Counted from the stretch's first letter, positions 44,779-53,621 are shown. The stretch is DNA of 64,000 nucleotides from an uncultured Candidatus Saccharibacteria bacterium (GCA_947253945.1 CAMYAY010000006.1:1-64000); one strand, 5' to 3'. A program made the numbers and translations. The notes: generated by a model from the sequence alone, not told the origin.

Positions 44779-45714
44779 TTAGATATCTAGGAGCAAGTTA
44801 ACGTCGTCTTCGTTCTCTAAGCAACGCCGTTCGTCGGTGTACTTAATTAGCTCCACTTGAAGCTTTGCAGGGTCAAATGCCCCATAGCGGTCCGGCGTTA
44901 GTAGCGACTCTTGATAGCTCGGCAATAGTACATTGCGCGTTGCAAAATCGATTATCTCAGCGTCATCACCCCCTGAAAAGATACAACTACATGGCGACAA
45001 ATAATAGCACTTGCTACCCGTCAACGCATATTCATGTCGACAGACATAGTTGATATTCATACGGTCGAACAGATAGTACACTGTATCGATGCCATCACTT
45101 GGCCGCGTATGGCCATAAAACACCACGAACCGCGGGCGGTCACCCTTTGGGCCGTAATGGCTTAGCATCTTCTGGTATAGTTCCTTGTATTCATCCGTCC
45201 AACCGGTGGAATTCTGATGTTTAGCATGCTCGTAAACTATCGGGCCCTGCAATGGCGCAACCGTCATAGCACTAAGCACCATATTGGAATCTCTGTAAGA
45301 CGTATAGCTGCTTGAATCGTCTTTTAAGCAATTGCATTGCAATTCGCGCTCAAGCAAGCCACGGTTCAAATTCTTACGCCAATTTGGCTCCTTTGCGTCC
45401 AACGTCCAATAAATATCGCGATGTGCTTCGTCAAGACCACTCTCGCCATACGTCCAGAAAACATAATCCGTGGCCAGAAAGTAATCCAAGACTCGGCCCG
45501 TATCGTCGCGCACTACCCGCATGTTATCGGTATCAAAGCGGTTATAGACAAACGTCTTATCCGCTACCTTGTCAAACATGTCACTGTAGCGCAAGCGCCA
45601 CACCTCATATTGATTAGGGCGCTGCTCCTGCGCATCAAACAGCTCACGTATCCGGTATAGGGCGTCATCCGTCTCAATGCCGCGCACAAGCGGCGACGTA
45701 ATTGTAATAACCAT
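44779..45714 (-). CDS. FDR-array protein 4 (two units)
   Basis: Family not recognised. The product has 311 residues. Unit 1: NQYEVWRLRYSDM, KTFVYNRFDTDNMRVV, LDYFLATDY; unit 2: YGPKGDRPRFVVFYGHTRPS, TVYYLFDRMNINYVCRHEY, CYYLSPCS. Start at 45714 directly after the leader; the longer frame to 45759 reads the leader. Soluble; EIVEP-like subgroup with a changed N-terminus (MVITITSPLV). Confidence 0.85.
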   Translation of the reverse strand: MVITITSPLVRGIETDDALYRIRELFDAQEQRPNQYEVWRLRYSDMFDKVADKTFVYNRFDTDNMRVVRDDTGRVLDYFLATDYVFWTYGESGLDEAHRDIYWTLDAKEPNWRKNLNRGLLERELQCNCLKDDSSSYTSYRDSNMVLSAMTVAPLQGPIVYEHAKHQNSTGWTDEYKELYQKMLSHYGPKGDRPRFVVFYGHTRPSDGIDTVYYLFDRMNINYVCRHEYALTGSKCYYLSPCSCIFSGGDDAEIIDFATRNVLLPSYQESLLTPDRYGAFDPAKLQVELIKYTDERRCLENEDDVNLLLDI

Positions 45715-45796
45715 TGTAATGTACCACCTTTCGGTCTCGTGGCCGCTTTGCGCAGCCAATTGTCATTACTATATAATAAAAGGGTAGGGCAGTCAA
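45715..45796 (-). promoter_or_regulatory. Array leader 4
   Basis: TTGACT (45791-45796), 17 bases, TATAGT. Hairpin I TGGC/GCCA with an inner GC stem, hairpin II ACC-GAAA-GGT, GTACATT. Confidence 0.9.
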
Positions 45797-45797
45797 T

Positions 45798-45824
45798 AAA
45801 AGCCCCCTAGTAACCTAGGGGGTT
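45798..45824 (-). terminator. Terminator of array gene 5
   Basis: CCCCCTAG/CTAGGGGG, loop of four, then TTTTATT on the minus strand. Confidence 0.93.
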
Positions 45825-45836
45825 AACAGTGGTTAA

Positions 45837-46787
45837 TTAGAGTTTGACACGGAGCCAAACCATCATGCCATCAGTGTAGTATTCCTGGTGATATCTCGAA
45901 ATAGTTCTAATGCGCCTGCGATATTTACTGCGATGTTTATTCAGCCGGTCATAATCTTTATCATTATGCAGCTGCTCAATATACCCGCCCCAAACGCCAA
46001 ATTTAGAGTCATCGACAACGTTACTCGGCGCATTAAGCTTATATGTATCTCTAAGCCAGCGTCTCTCATGACGTTCCTCCTGACGTTCAGTCATGAACCA
46101 ATGGCACCAATAGGGATAGTCCGGCGCGTGCCACCAGCATTCTTCCTGGCATAAAACCGGTTCCATGTAATAATAAGTGACATCAGTCATCTTGCCCTGG
46201 TCATTACGCCGATGCACTACCATCTTGCGCAGCTTGTCCACCCTTTGGCGGTCAAACAACATCATTATCATGCGGTCGTATCGATCGTAGGAAGAAGTAC
46301 AGAACAGCATAAATCGGTTGTTGATGCGCTTCCAAATGCGATATTTTCGCCTCAGGTACTCAGCTGCCGCCTTAAGTTCGCTTCCTTCAAGCGGGGCAAT
46401 ACTAGCCGTTTCCACTTCAGAATTGCCACCATCCCGCAAAAGCGCCATGTTATCGGGGCCCTTGATTGTTGACCCAGAAGATAGCGTATACGGCGGGTAT
46501 GTCGTAGTCATTTCCGCCCTTTGCCAAACAGACGTATTGGTTCCACCTATCATTTCCTTGGCAAATAATTTGTACCCACTAAAGTAGCCATTTTTGTTAA
46601 ATGACTGTGCTAAATACAGTGGTAATAAACCATCTATAAATGCATCAGGATGACCAGGCCATTCGCTAAGAAAAGAAGTCTCCACATCTATAGTTACACC
46701 CATTGCCTGAGCAAACTTATCTAGTAGTTGGCGTACCCACACTTCATCATAGGCACGAATTCTCTCGAAGATAACAAAATCAACCAT
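45837..46787 (-). CDS. FDR-array protein 5 (mosaic with 7)
   Basis: Family not recognised. The product has 316 residues. The C-terminal unit: RFMLFCTSSYDRYDRMIMML then FDRQRVDKLRKM, YYYMEPVL, final MVWLRVKL. N-terminus MVDFVIFERIRAYDEVWVRQ shared with protein 7. A 228-base core is identical to protein 7, while its ends differ and it carries an extra Glu/Arg/His-rich insert (TERQEERHERRWL). Soluble. Confidence 0.85.
   Translation of the reverse strand: MVDFVIFERIRAYDEVWVRQLLDKFAQAMGVTIDVETSFLSEWPGHPDAFIDGLLPLYLAQSFNKNGYFSGYKLFAKEMIGGTNTSVWQRAEMTTTYPPYTLSSGSTIKGPDNMALLRDGGNSEVETASIAPLEGSELKAAAEYLRRKYRIWKRINNRFMLFCTSSYDRYDRMIMMLFDRQRVDKLRKMVVHRRNDQGKMTDVTYYYMEPVLCQEECWWHAPDYPYWCHWFMTERQEERHERRWLRDTYKLNAPSNVVDDSKFGVWGGYIEQLHNDKDYDRLNKHRSKYRRRIRTISRYHQEYYTDGMMVWLRVKL
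46180..46407 (-). repeat. 228-base identical block, copy in gene 5
   Basis: Identical to 48184-48411 with abrupt divergence on both sides; points to recent gene conversion. Confidence 0.95.
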
Positions 46788-46872
46788 TGTAATGTACCAC
46801 CTTTCGGTCTCGTTGAGTTTATCTTACTAAACTCGATACCTTTATTATATAACTTTTTATGCTTATTGTCAA
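46788..46872 (-). promoter_or_regulatory. Array leader 5
   Basis: TTGACA (46867-46872), 17 bases, TATAAT. Hairpin I GAGTTTA/TAAACTC, hairpin II ACC-GAAA-GGT, GTACATT. Confidence 0.93.
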
Positions 46873-46887
46873 TAGGCTAATGCTAAA

Positions 46888-46914
46888 GAAAACCCCTGAC
46901 GCTAGGTCAGGGGT
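46888..46914 (-). terminator. Terminator of array gene 6
   Basis: CCCCTGAC/GTCAGGGG, then TTTTCTTT on the minus strand. Confidence 0.93.
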
Positions 46915-46926
46915 AATAGTGATGAA

Positions 46927-47802
46927 TTAAATGTCTAGATAGAGTCGCGCGCTTTCCACGTCGCGCATATCGTCATCTACGGCAATCAGTTCAACCGGGG
47001 CATGGTCAAAGTCCTTGCAGAAGATGCCGGCCGGCAGGTATTTGCGCGCTGTGTCTTCAATCTGCTCCGGATTATCGGTGTAGTCTCGGCTAACAATCGT
47101 CCTCGGCACAGCAAACACCTCGCGACTGTCATACGTTAGCGTCCGACGCATATACAGAAGCTCCGCCGACGCGCGGTCAAAGAGGAAGAGTCTCGTCTTC
47201 GCGCCTGAGCATGAGGTCATCTTGCCATATAGCACGGCAAACCGCGGGCAATGGTAATTGGAATGGTAAGAAACATTCGCACCATCGTAAGTTGACTTGG
47301 CAGTTTTAACCAAATCCGATGCAACGCTACGCCGATTATGCCACAGATGCTCAACACAGAATGGCGTATCAAATACGCCCGGCATCTGCGCCATTAAAAC
47401 CAAATCAACCTTGTCGGAAATGCAGTCCACCGTTACGTAGTGTAAACATATTCTACAATGCTTAAACGGCACCGCATATTTGCCCCACGTGTACTCTCTA
47501 TGGAGGCAGTCAAAATTTTTATCATAAGTCATCCAGACATCTGATTCAATCGGTCTATGAGACAGTCGGCCCAGAGGATTAAGCTCATAATGGAACCCTC
47601 TCCCGTTCCACACCACACACTTTAAGTGTTCCTTGTCAAAACTATCATACAGATAAATTTGACTCTCAGACCTACCGCGGTCATAATGCTGAGTGGCGCC
47701 CCATGCAGCAAGACGAGTACCGTCAATTGGCGCATTATATATGGCGGGTCGGATAGCCGTATCCACATCATACTCACTAACGCTCTTGATTAATTCATAC
47801 AT
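46927..47802 (-). CDS. FDR-array protein 6 (MYELIK subgroup)
   Basis: Family not recognised. The product has 291 residues. Unit 1: RLAAWGATQHYDRG, QIYLYDSFDKEHLKCVVW, FHYELNPLG; unit 2: CPRFAVLYGKMTSCSG, TRLFLFDRASAELLYMRRTL, VFAVPRTI, final ARLYLDI. The N-terminus MYELIKSVSEYD groups it with proteins 10 and 11. Start at 47802; the longer frame from 47847 reads the leader. Confidence 0.85.
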   Translation of the reverse strand: MYELIKSVSEYDVDTAIRPAIYNAPIDGTRLAAWGATQHYDRGRSESQIYLYDSFDKEHLKCVVWNGRGFHYELNPLGRLSHRPIESDVWMTYDKNFDCLHREYTWGKYAVPFKHCRICLHYVTVDCISDKVDLVLMAQMPGVFDTPFCVEHLWHNRRSVASDLVKTAKSTYDGANVSYHSNYHCPRFAVLYGKMTSCSGAKTRLFLFDRASAELLYMRRTLTYDSREVFAVPRTIVSRDYTDNPEQIEDTARKYLPAGIFCKDFDHAPVELIAVDDDMRDVESARLYLDI

Positions 47803-47896
47803 TTTAAGGTTCAACCTCCTAAAGGCAGTAAGTTTCAAGACAACCACGCTATTGTGATTGTTTCGTTATTGTATAAGGATTTGGCTAAACTGTCAA
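47803..47896 (-). promoter_or_regulatory. Array leader 6 (diverged box)
   Basis: TTGACA (47891-47896), 17 bases, TACAAT. Hairpin I CAATCAC/GTGGTTG, a strong AGGAGGTTG, but GAACCTT replaces the GTACATT box. Confidence 0.85.
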
Positions 47897-47897
47897 T

Positions 47898-47924
47898 AAA
47901 AGCCCCCTAGTAACCTAGGGGGCT
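47898..47924 (-). terminator. Terminator of array gene 7
   Basis: CCCCCTAG/CTAGGGGG, loop TAAC-type, T-rich end. Confidence 0.92.
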
Positions 47925-47936
47925 AACAGTGGTTAA

Positions 47937-48791
47937 TTAGAGTTTGACACGTAGCCAAACCATCATGCCATCGACATCGTGCTCCTGAACATATCTCGAA
48001 ACGACTCTGGTACGCTTGCGATACTTATATAGCAGAGCGGAATCTTTATCGTCGTGCAGCTGTTCGACATATCGATTCCAAACGCCCGATTTGGTCGCCA
48101 CATTAACTGACGCATCAATCTCGTCTATACTTTTATACCAATCGCGCTCCTCGCACAAAACTGGCTCCATATAGTAGTAAGTAACATCAGTCATCTTGCC
48201 CTGGTCATTACGCCGATGCACTACCATCTTGCGCAGCTTGTCCACCCTTTGGCGGTCAAACAACATCATTATCATGCGGTCGTATCGATCGTAGGAAGAA
48301 GTACAGAACAGCATAAATCGGTTGTTGATGCGCTTCCAAATGCGATATTTTCGCCTCAGGTACTCAGCTGCCGCCTTAAGTTCGCTTCCTTCAAGCGGGG
48401 CAATACTAGCCATTTCTACTTCAGAATTACCACCGTCCTGCAAAAGCGCCATATTATCAGGGCCCTCGATTGTTGACTCGGAAGTTAGCGTATACGGCGG
48501 GTATGCCGTAATCATACCCTTTCTTTGCAAAATAGACGTATTGGTTCCACCTATCATTGACTTGGCAAATAATGCGTACCCACCAAAGCAACCACGTTTG
48601 TCAAATGACTCTGCTAAACATAGTGATGATGAACCATTTATAAATGCATCAGGATAACCACCAAATAGTTTGCTAAAATAAGTATTCACATCTATAGTTA
48701 CACCCATTGCCTGAGCAAACTTATCTAGCAGTTGGCGTACCCACACTTTATCATAGGCACGAATCCTATCGAAGATAACAAAATCAACCAT
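47937..48791 (-). CDS. FDR-array protein 7 (mosaic with 5)
   Basis: Family not recognised. The product has 284 residues. Near-duplicate of protein 5 in the N-terminus and in the identical 228-base core; shorter because the basic insert after the MEPVLCEE segment is missing. Ends MVWLRVKL. Start at 48791 follows the leader. Two similar leaders (4 and 7) also suggest shuffling of upstream regions. Confidence 0.85.
   Translation of the reverse strand: MVDFVIFDRIRAYDKVWVRQLLDKFAQAMGVTIDVNTYFSKLFGGYPDAFINGSSSLCLAESFDKRGCFGGYALFAKSMIGGTNTSILQRKGMITAYPPYTLTSESTIEGPDNMALLQDGGNSEVEMASIAPLEGSELKAAAEYLRRKYRIWKRINNRFMLFCTSSYDRYDRMIMMLFDRQRVDKLRKMVVHRRNDQGKMTDVTYYYMEPVLCEERDWYKSIDEIDASVNVATKSGVWNRYVEQLHDDKDSALLYKYRKRTRVVSRYVQEHDVDGMMVWLRVKL
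48184..48411 (-). repeat. 228-base identical block, copy in gene 7
   Basis: Identical to 46180-46407. Confidence 0.95.
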
Positions 48792-48873
48792 TGTAAGGTA
48801 CCACCTTTCGGTCTCGTGGCCGCTTTGCGCAGCCAATTGTCATTACTATATAACCTTTTATGCTTATTGTCAA
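48792..48873 (-). promoter_or_regulatory. Array leader 7
   Basis: TTGACA, 17 bases, TATAGT (48845-48850). Nearly the same transcribed leader as number 4, box GTACCTT. Confidence 0.9.
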
Positions 48874-48883
48874 TGAGGTTAAA

Positions 48884-48910
48884 GAAAACCCCTGACACTA
48901 GGTCAGGGGT
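48884..48910 (-). terminator. Terminator of array gene 8
   Basis: CCCCTGAC/GTCAGGGG, TTTTCTTT on the minus strand. Confidence 0.92.
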
Positions 48911-48915
48911 TAGGG

Positions 48916-49599
48916 CTAAAGATTGAGTCGCACTATGGCGTTACTAGTTATACAACAGTTGCGTTCTATATCACCGATAAGCTCAAGGCGTGTTTTATCA
49001 TATAAACTTTCGTCTTGCCGCTTCGGGGCATAGCTCTCAAGCATGTTGTTCGCCACAAAGTAGATGTTTTCATTACTGAGCGCCGCATCAGTAGTGAACT
49101 TGGCTATTGGGGTAACAAAGTAACGCGATAGCTCACTGCCATCTTTGTCAAAAGTATATCGAGCATACAATTGGCTAACAGTGTCGCAGTCGAACAAGTA
49201 AACAGCCGTTTTAGTGTGCTCGTCATAACGCGCGTAGCAGCCAAAGGCCGCAAATCGCGGGGCAGCATATTTATTGCGCTTTCGCGCTACAACATGCCGC
49301 GTCAGCACACTCGGCGGGAAGTTCATCTTGCGAATGCACTTTGTACTCGGATTAGGCTGCAATCGAGCTAATATGCCTTTAGCAGCACGAACAACATCAG
49401 CCGACTTGCGATCCATCTTACTACTAGTGCGAGGCGCTAGCGTAGCAAGCTCGTAATAGCGCAGCGCGCCAGTAGCGTCAGACACACAGTTAATTCCAGT
49501 GAAGTCCACATTACTATCCGCCAGCAGAGCTAGCTTTTCTTTTGCCTCATGCTCCAGCGTTGGGTTGCCTTCAATGGGCTCAACTATCTCAATCTCCAT
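48916..49599 (-). CDS. FDR-array protein 8 (shortened first unit)
   Basis: Family not recognised. The product has 227 residues, about 70 fewer than its relatives. The N-terminus MEIEIVEPIEGN is intact but then jumps from about NVDF to VSDATGALRYYEL, losing the RY...FDR core of unit 1, as if by internal in-frame deletion. Unit 2 is intact: APRFAAFGCYARYD, TAVYLFDCDTVSQLYARY, RYFVTPI, final AIVRLNL. Note FDC in place of FDR. Confidence 0.84.
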   Translation of the reverse strand: MEIEIVEPIEGNPTLEHEAKEKLALLADSNVDFTGINCVSDATGALRYYELATLAPRTSSKMDRKSADVVRAAKGILARLQPNPSTKCIRKMNFPPSVLTRHVVARKRNKYAAPRFAAFGCYARYDEHTKTAVYLFDCDTVSQLYARYTFDKDGSELSRYFVTPIAKFTTDAALSNENIYFVANNMLESYAPKRQDESLYDKTRLELIGDIERNCCITSNAIVRLNL

Positions 49600-49683
49600 T
49601 TTAAAGTACCACCTTTCGGTCGGGGCGGGCGTTGGCAAACGCCCCCGTGATTCTATTATATAACCTTTATTGGATATTGTCAA
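49600..49683 (-). promoter_or_regulatory. Array leader 8
   Basis: TTGACA (49678-49683), 17 bases, TATAAT. Hairpin I GGGCGTT/AACGCCC, hairpin II ACC-GAAA-GGT, box GTACTTT. Confidence 0.92.
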
Positions 49684-49702
49684 TTAAGCTGTATCTATCC
49701 AA

Positions 49703-49739
49703 ATAAAAAATCCTCCTCAGCTTAGGCTAAAGAGGATTA
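49703..49739 (-). terminator. Terminator of array gene 9
   Basis: AATCCTC/GAGGATT with an inner AGC/GCT-type stem; TTTTTTATTT follows on the minus strand. Confidence 0.85.
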
Positions 49740-49752
49740 AATAATCATGAGT

Positions 49753-50568
49753 TTACGCATAGATGTCCAAATCTACTCTAATTTCATCGTATTTGGAGAA
49801 ACATTGGTTTATGACTTTAATTATCAGCAAATTTGATACACACTCACCAAGTTTCGAAGCAATTTCTTGCTTCGCCGCTGTTTCAACTACGTTGATATCG
49901 TCCGTATGCTCGATGCTGAACCTAGTAAATGAGTTAGCAAAATAGCTTACACGATTATCATCATCATATGAATATTGACAAACGTAATCCACATTCTGGC
50001 GGTCAACTAGATGAATCGTAGTTTTACCATCCGGCGAATCGCCAAACAATACCACAAAACGCGGGTCCATACTGCCATCACAGTACCTTACGGACAGCCG
50101 ACGCGCTATATCTTCGCATTCAATAGTACCACGGGAATCCAGCGAGGAAACATGCATTATCATTGACTCGTCATCGTCAGGCACGCTCAAATATGAGGTA
50201 ACCGTGCCAACTGGCAAAGTGGTTTCCGCTGAGTGAGTAGGGATGTCATCCGTTTTCTGCTCACTACGCCAATCCGGATCGACAAAATTGTCTAGATACT
50301 CTTCAACTTGTATTGGTAACGTATTGTAGCCATCCGTACTGAGCGTCTCCTCAAGTGGAGCCACTTCATAGCCAAGATATTGGCCATCCGGAGTGCACAC
50401 CTTACGCACTTTATCCCAGTTGCATTTATCATATACCGACACAACATCGACCAGCTTATGGTCCTCGTTATCGCGCATTGTGGTATCACATGTTTCGAAA
50501 CGATTATCGTTGCCAACTGCCTTACGCAACTCTGATTTATTTTTAAAACTGGTTATTATTGTAACCAT
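49753..50568 (-). CDS. FDR-array protein 9 (two units)
   Basis: Family not recognised. The product has 271 residues. Unit 1: LVDVVSVYDKCNWDKVRKV, GYEVAPLE, DPDWRSEQ; unit 2: DPRFVVLFGDSPDG, TTIHLVDRQNVDYVCQYSY, YFANSFTRF. The N-terminus MVTIITSFKNKSELRKAVGN is unlike the others. FDR is VDR here. Start at 50568 after the leader. Confidence 0.83.
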   Translation of the reverse strand: MVTIITSFKNKSELRKAVGNDNRFETCDTTMRDNEDHKLVDVVSVYDKCNWDKVRKVCTPDGQYLGYEVAPLEETLSTDGYNTLPIQVEEYLDNFVDPDWRSEQKTDDIPTHSAETTLPVGTVTSYLSVPDDDESMIMHVSSLDSRGTIECEDIARRLSVRYCDGSMDPRFVVLFGDSPDGKTTIHLVDRQNVDYVCQYSYDDDNRVSYFANSFTRFSIEHTDDINVVETAAKQEIASKLGECVSNLLIIKVINQCFSKYDEIRVDLDIYA

Positions 50569-50662
50569 GAAATGTACCATCTCCTTTCGAGATCTAAAAT
50601 GCGTGACGCGTTGTTGCTTCACGACTTGCCCATATACTAACAGACAATGCCACATTTGTCAA
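50569..50662 (-). promoter_or_regulatory. Array leader 9
   Basis: TTGACA (50657-50662), 17 bases, TAGTAT. Hairpin I CGTGA/TCACG, hairpin II ATCTC-GAAAG-GAGAT (a paired variant), GTACATT. Confidence 0.88.
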
Positions 50663-50671
50663 CAAAAACAA

Positions 50672-50698
50672 AAGAACCCCTGACGCTAGGTCAGGGGT
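50672..50698 (-). terminator. Terminator of array gene 10
   Basis: CCCCTGAC/GTCAGGGG, then TTCTTTTG. Confidence 0.92.
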
Positions 50699-50717
50699 AA
50701 TGCATAAATTAACTAAC

Positions 50718-51593
50718 TCATTGCAAGTCTAGGTAGAGTCGCGCGGTTTCCACACCATCCATATTCTCGGTCGCTTTAACCAACTCAATCGGTTCATAGT
50801 CAACGCCACCATTGCGGCAAAGACCAGAAGGCAACAAATGCTCGCGCACCGTAGACTCAATCAGTTCCTTGTTATCAGTGTAAACTCGACCCATCTGGCT
50901 AATCGGCGTAGCAAACACCTCATAACTGCCGTCCGTCACTGACTTGTGCATATAGAGATGGTCGGCCGCCGCGCGGTCAAAGAGGAAGAGTTTTAGCTCC
51001 GTACTCGTGCCATCCTTATCGATTGCATCACCGTATAACACCGCGAACCGCGGAAGCTTCACACCGTCATAATCCGACTTGGCAATATTGCGTAAGTCTG
51101 GCGCTGGTCCGTACTGATTGTCTTTCACGCGCTCAATGCAGAACGCTGTATTAAAAACGCCTAGTTCAGACGATGTCAAAACCAACTCCGTATGCGCGAA
51201 ACTGCTATCCGTCTTCACATGATGTAAGCATACATCACGGCCATCATTCGGCACCGCCCATTGGTCATGCGGCCACTGTGGGTTGATAAGGTCAAGCTGG
51301 TCGTAAACCTCGCGGCGGAACGTTTCAGCCAAGTCCACTTGGTTGTCCATACCGAACGACCCTAAGCTATTGAGCTCATAGTGAAGTACTCGCTCACTCG
51401 ACATCACGCGCTTCAACCGATACTGGTCAAGATTATCATACAGATAAACTCGGCTGATGTCGCTGCCGTCGTCGTTGTACTCCATAGCGCTCCACGCCAC
51501 ATAACGGTTGCCATCAATTGGCGCGTTCTTAATGACACACGGCACAGCCGTCACCATTCGACTATTATTAATACTCTTTATTAATTCATACAT
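50718..51593 (-). CDS. FDR-array protein 10 (MYELIK subgroup)
   Basis: Family not recognised. The product has 291 residues. Unit 1: RYVAWSAMEYNDDG, RVYLYDNLDQYRLKRV, LHYELNSLG, NPQWPHDQW; unit 2: LPRFAVLYGDAID, LKLFLFDRAAADHLYMHKSV, VFATPISQ, final ARLYLDL. Ends in TGA, one of few UGA stops in the window. Close to protein 6. Confidence 0.86.
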   Translation of the reverse strand: MYELIKSINNSRMVTAVPCVIKNAPIDGNRYVAWSAMEYNDDGSDISRVYLYDNLDQYRLKRVMSSERVLHYELNSLGSFGMDNQVDLAETFRREVYDQLDLINPQWPHDQWAVPNDGRDVCLHHVKTDSSFAHTELVLTSSELGVFNTAFCIERVKDNQYGPAPDLRNIAKSDYDGVKLPRFAVLYGDAIDKDGTSTELKLFLFDRAAADHLYMHKSVTDGSYEVFATPISQMGRVYTDNKELIESTVREHLLPSGLCRNGGVDYEPIELVKATENMDGVETARLYLDLQ

Positions 51594-51691
51594 TTTAATG
51601 TACGACCTCCTTCGAGGCTAGAATTGTTTCAAGGCAATCGCGGGATTGCGATTGCTCCCGATATTATACAAGAATTTAGCTAAACCGTCAA
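51594..51691 (-). promoter_or_regulatory. Array leader 10
   Basis: TTGACG (51686-51691), 17 bases, TATAAT. Hairpin I GCAATCGC/GCGATTGC, hairpin II CCTC-ga-AGGAGG containing a strong Shine-Dalgarno sequence, GTACATT. Confidence 0.92.
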
Positions 51692-51718
51692 TAAAACCCC
51701 TGACACTAGGTCAGGGGT
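51692..51718 (-). terminator. Terminator of array gene 11
   Basis: CCCCTGAC/GTCAGGGG, then TTTTATT. Confidence 0.92.
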
Positions 51719-51730
51719 AATAGTGATGAA

Positions 51731-52564
51731 TTAAATGTCCAAGTAAAGCCGCACGTCGTTTACACCATGCATATTGTAAACCACGTGAATCAGCTTCAGC
51801 TCGTCAGGGTCCGTATCACCAAACCCCGGCAAGTGCTGACACGCCGTAGCGCGAACCTGCTTCATATCAATGGTGCGCGCCATGCTAAAGTGGCCAACCG
51901 GCCGCGCGAACACCTTGCATTGCTTGCCGCCACTCGTCTTGCGCACATATAGCTCGCTCGCTCTCTGGCAGTCAAACAGATACATCTCTGTCGTCTTGCT
52001 GTCCATCGCGCTGCCAATGCCATATAGCGCCACGAACCGTGGATACTTCGTATCATTGTAAGTGGCAAGCACTTTACGGAGCAGCTCCGGCGCGTTGCCA
52101 TGACAATTGTTTTGCAGCTTTTCAATGCAAAACACCGTTGTCACGACGTCTAAACCAGCTAGTACCAAGTCGGTGAGACTAAGGTCGCAGTCCGTCTTAA
52201 CGTAGCTCATGCACACGTCGCGCTTGTCACCCGGCACCGACCATTGTTTACGACACCACTGTGGGTTAATCTGGTCCAAATGTCGGTAAACTTCTTGACG
52301 TACCGCTAACGCTGTATCTGATTGTTTTGGCTTAAACGCCTGAATCGCATTGACTTCATAGTGATAATTATGACTACTATCGACCACTTGGTTAAGCTTA
52401 TCGGCATTCAACCGGTCGTACAGATAAACTCGGTCATCATCACCACCACTGTTAATGACGCGCCAAACCGAATAGCAGTTGCTGTTAATCGGCGAATTGA
52501 GCAGGATGTTGGAAGCGTTTAAGCCAGCTCGGCTCGCATTAATATTCTTAATTAATTCATACAT
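51731..52564 (-). CDS. FDR-array protein 11 (MYELIK subgroup)
   Basis: Family not recognised. The product has 277 residues. Unit 1: CYSVWRVINSGGDD, RVYLYDRLNADKLNQVV, YHYEVNAI, NPQWCRKQW; unit 2: YPRFVALYGIGSAM, TEMYLFDCQRASELYVRKT, VFARPVGHF, final VRLYLDI. FDC replaces FDR. Start at 52564; the frame to 52654 reads the leader. Confidence 0.85.
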   Translation of the reverse strand: MYELIKNINASRAGLNASNILLNSPINSNCYSVWRVINSGGDDDRVYLYDRLNADKLNQVVDSSHNYHYEVNAIQAFKPKQSDTALAVRQEVYRHLDQINPQWCRKQWSVPGDKRDVCMSYVKTDCDLSLTDLVLAGLDVVTTVFCIEKLQNNCHGNAPELLRKVLATYNDTKYPRFVALYGIGSAMDSKTTEMYLFDCQRASELYVRKTSGGKQCKVFARPVGHFSMARTIDMKQVRATACQHLPGFGDTDPDELKLIHVVYNMHGVNDVRLYLDI

Positions 52565-52654
52565 GTAAGGTACCACCTCAATTACTAGAGATTCAAGATG
52601 GCCACACGATGTGGTCACTGTCTTAATAATATAATGATTAAGCCACTCTGTCAA
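52565..52654 (-). promoter_or_regulatory. Array leader 11
   Basis: TTGACA (52649-52654), 17 bases, TATTAT. Hairpin I GACCACA/TGTGGCC, then CTC/GAG enclosing the site GAGGTGG, box GTACCTT. Confidence 0.88.
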
Positions 52655-52655
52655 T

Positions 52656-52682
52656 AAAAACCTCTGGCACTAGGCCAGAGGT
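52656..52682 (-). terminator. Terminator of array gene 12
   Basis: CCTCTGGC/GCCAGAGG, then TTTTTATT; a sequence-changed but fully paired version of the CCCCTGAC hairpin. Confidence 0.92.
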
Positions 52683-52691
52683 CATTGGTAG

Positions 52692-53621
52692 CTACAGCTC
52701 TGTAAGGTTCAGCCGAATACGGCTGCGCTCAGTCAAAGCATAGTTTTGGTCAATGTTAGGGAGGAGGTTCAACTTCACCTTAGTGGAGTCAAACATAGCC
52801 AAGCGGTCAAGATGAGCCGTCTTCAGAGCAGACTTATACTGCTTCAGCATCAGCTGGCGCGCGGTAAATTCTGCCATTTTCTGACTCACATACTCAGCGC
52901 GTACTTGGTACACCGGCTTGGCGAAGAAGCGACTCTGTCCACAGCTACGGTGGTCGCGACAACAAACTTGCCCCAAGTTTTGGCGGTCAAACAGATATAA
53001 GAACATTGCCTTATTGCAAGAAAGCGTGTCATATCCGTAAAACACCACGAACCGCGCGGCACCACCATACAGTCCAGCCACACGCTGCCGCATCTTCAGG
53101 AACTTATCCGGCACACCGGCATAGGCGCCATAGCCCACGGTCTCAACCACAGTTGGCAAGTCGCGCACCAGCGCACGGTTCACCGGATTAAGCCAGAGCG
53201 TCGTGTTTGGCGCGTAGCAACGGAGGTTAATTTGGCTTAAGAATAAATCGCGGTCGAACATAGTCCAGTCACGGTCAGTACACCAGTCGCTATTAAGTTG
53301 CTCAATGCACTTATGTGTAGCTGCTCGCACTGCGGCAGTCGAACTGGCGCAGGGCAGGGTGACGGTACGAATTGGCATCATCTCGTAGCTAAAGTGGTGG
53401 CCCATTTCGTCACGCACCACCTTCATATTAGGAAACGCCAAACGGTCGTAAAGATAAACCACACTCGCGCCTTTGCCGCCCACGCCAACCATGTTGGCAT
53501 GACGCGCCTCATAGCGCAAATAGCTATTGTCGCCATCCGCCAGGCCAGCCAGCAGCTGTTGCCGTGTTAGCTCATCACCACCCGTGACATCCTCAATTGG
53601 CTCTACTATTTCTACTACCAT
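52692..53621 (-). CDS. FDR-array protein 12 (EIVEP subgroup)
   Basis: Family not recognised. The product has 309 residues. N-terminus MVVEIVEPIEDV. Unit 1: LRYEARHANMVGVGG, VVYLYDRLAFPNMKVV, FSYEMMPI; unit 2: ARFVVFYGYDTL, FLYLFDRQNLGQVCCRDH, FFAKPVYQV, final SRIRLNL. Soluble. The FDR Arg and the GxDxxY-like turn of unit 2 are intact. Confidence 0.86.
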   Translation of the reverse strand: MVVEIVEPIEDVTGGDELTRQQLLAGLADGDNSYLRYEARHANMVGVGGKGASVVYLYDRLAFPNMKVVRDEMGHHFSYEMMPIRTVTLPCASSTAAVRAATHKCIEQLNSDWCTDRDWTMFDRDLFLSQINLRCYAPNTTLWLNPVNRALVRDLPTVVETVGYGAYAGVPDKFLKMRQRVAGLYGGAARFVVFYGYDTLSCNKAMFLYLFDRQNLGQVCCRDHRSCGQSRFFAKPVYQVRAEYVSQKMAEFTARQLMLKQYKSALKTAHLDRLAMFDSTKVKLNLLPNIDQNYALTERSRIRLNLTEL

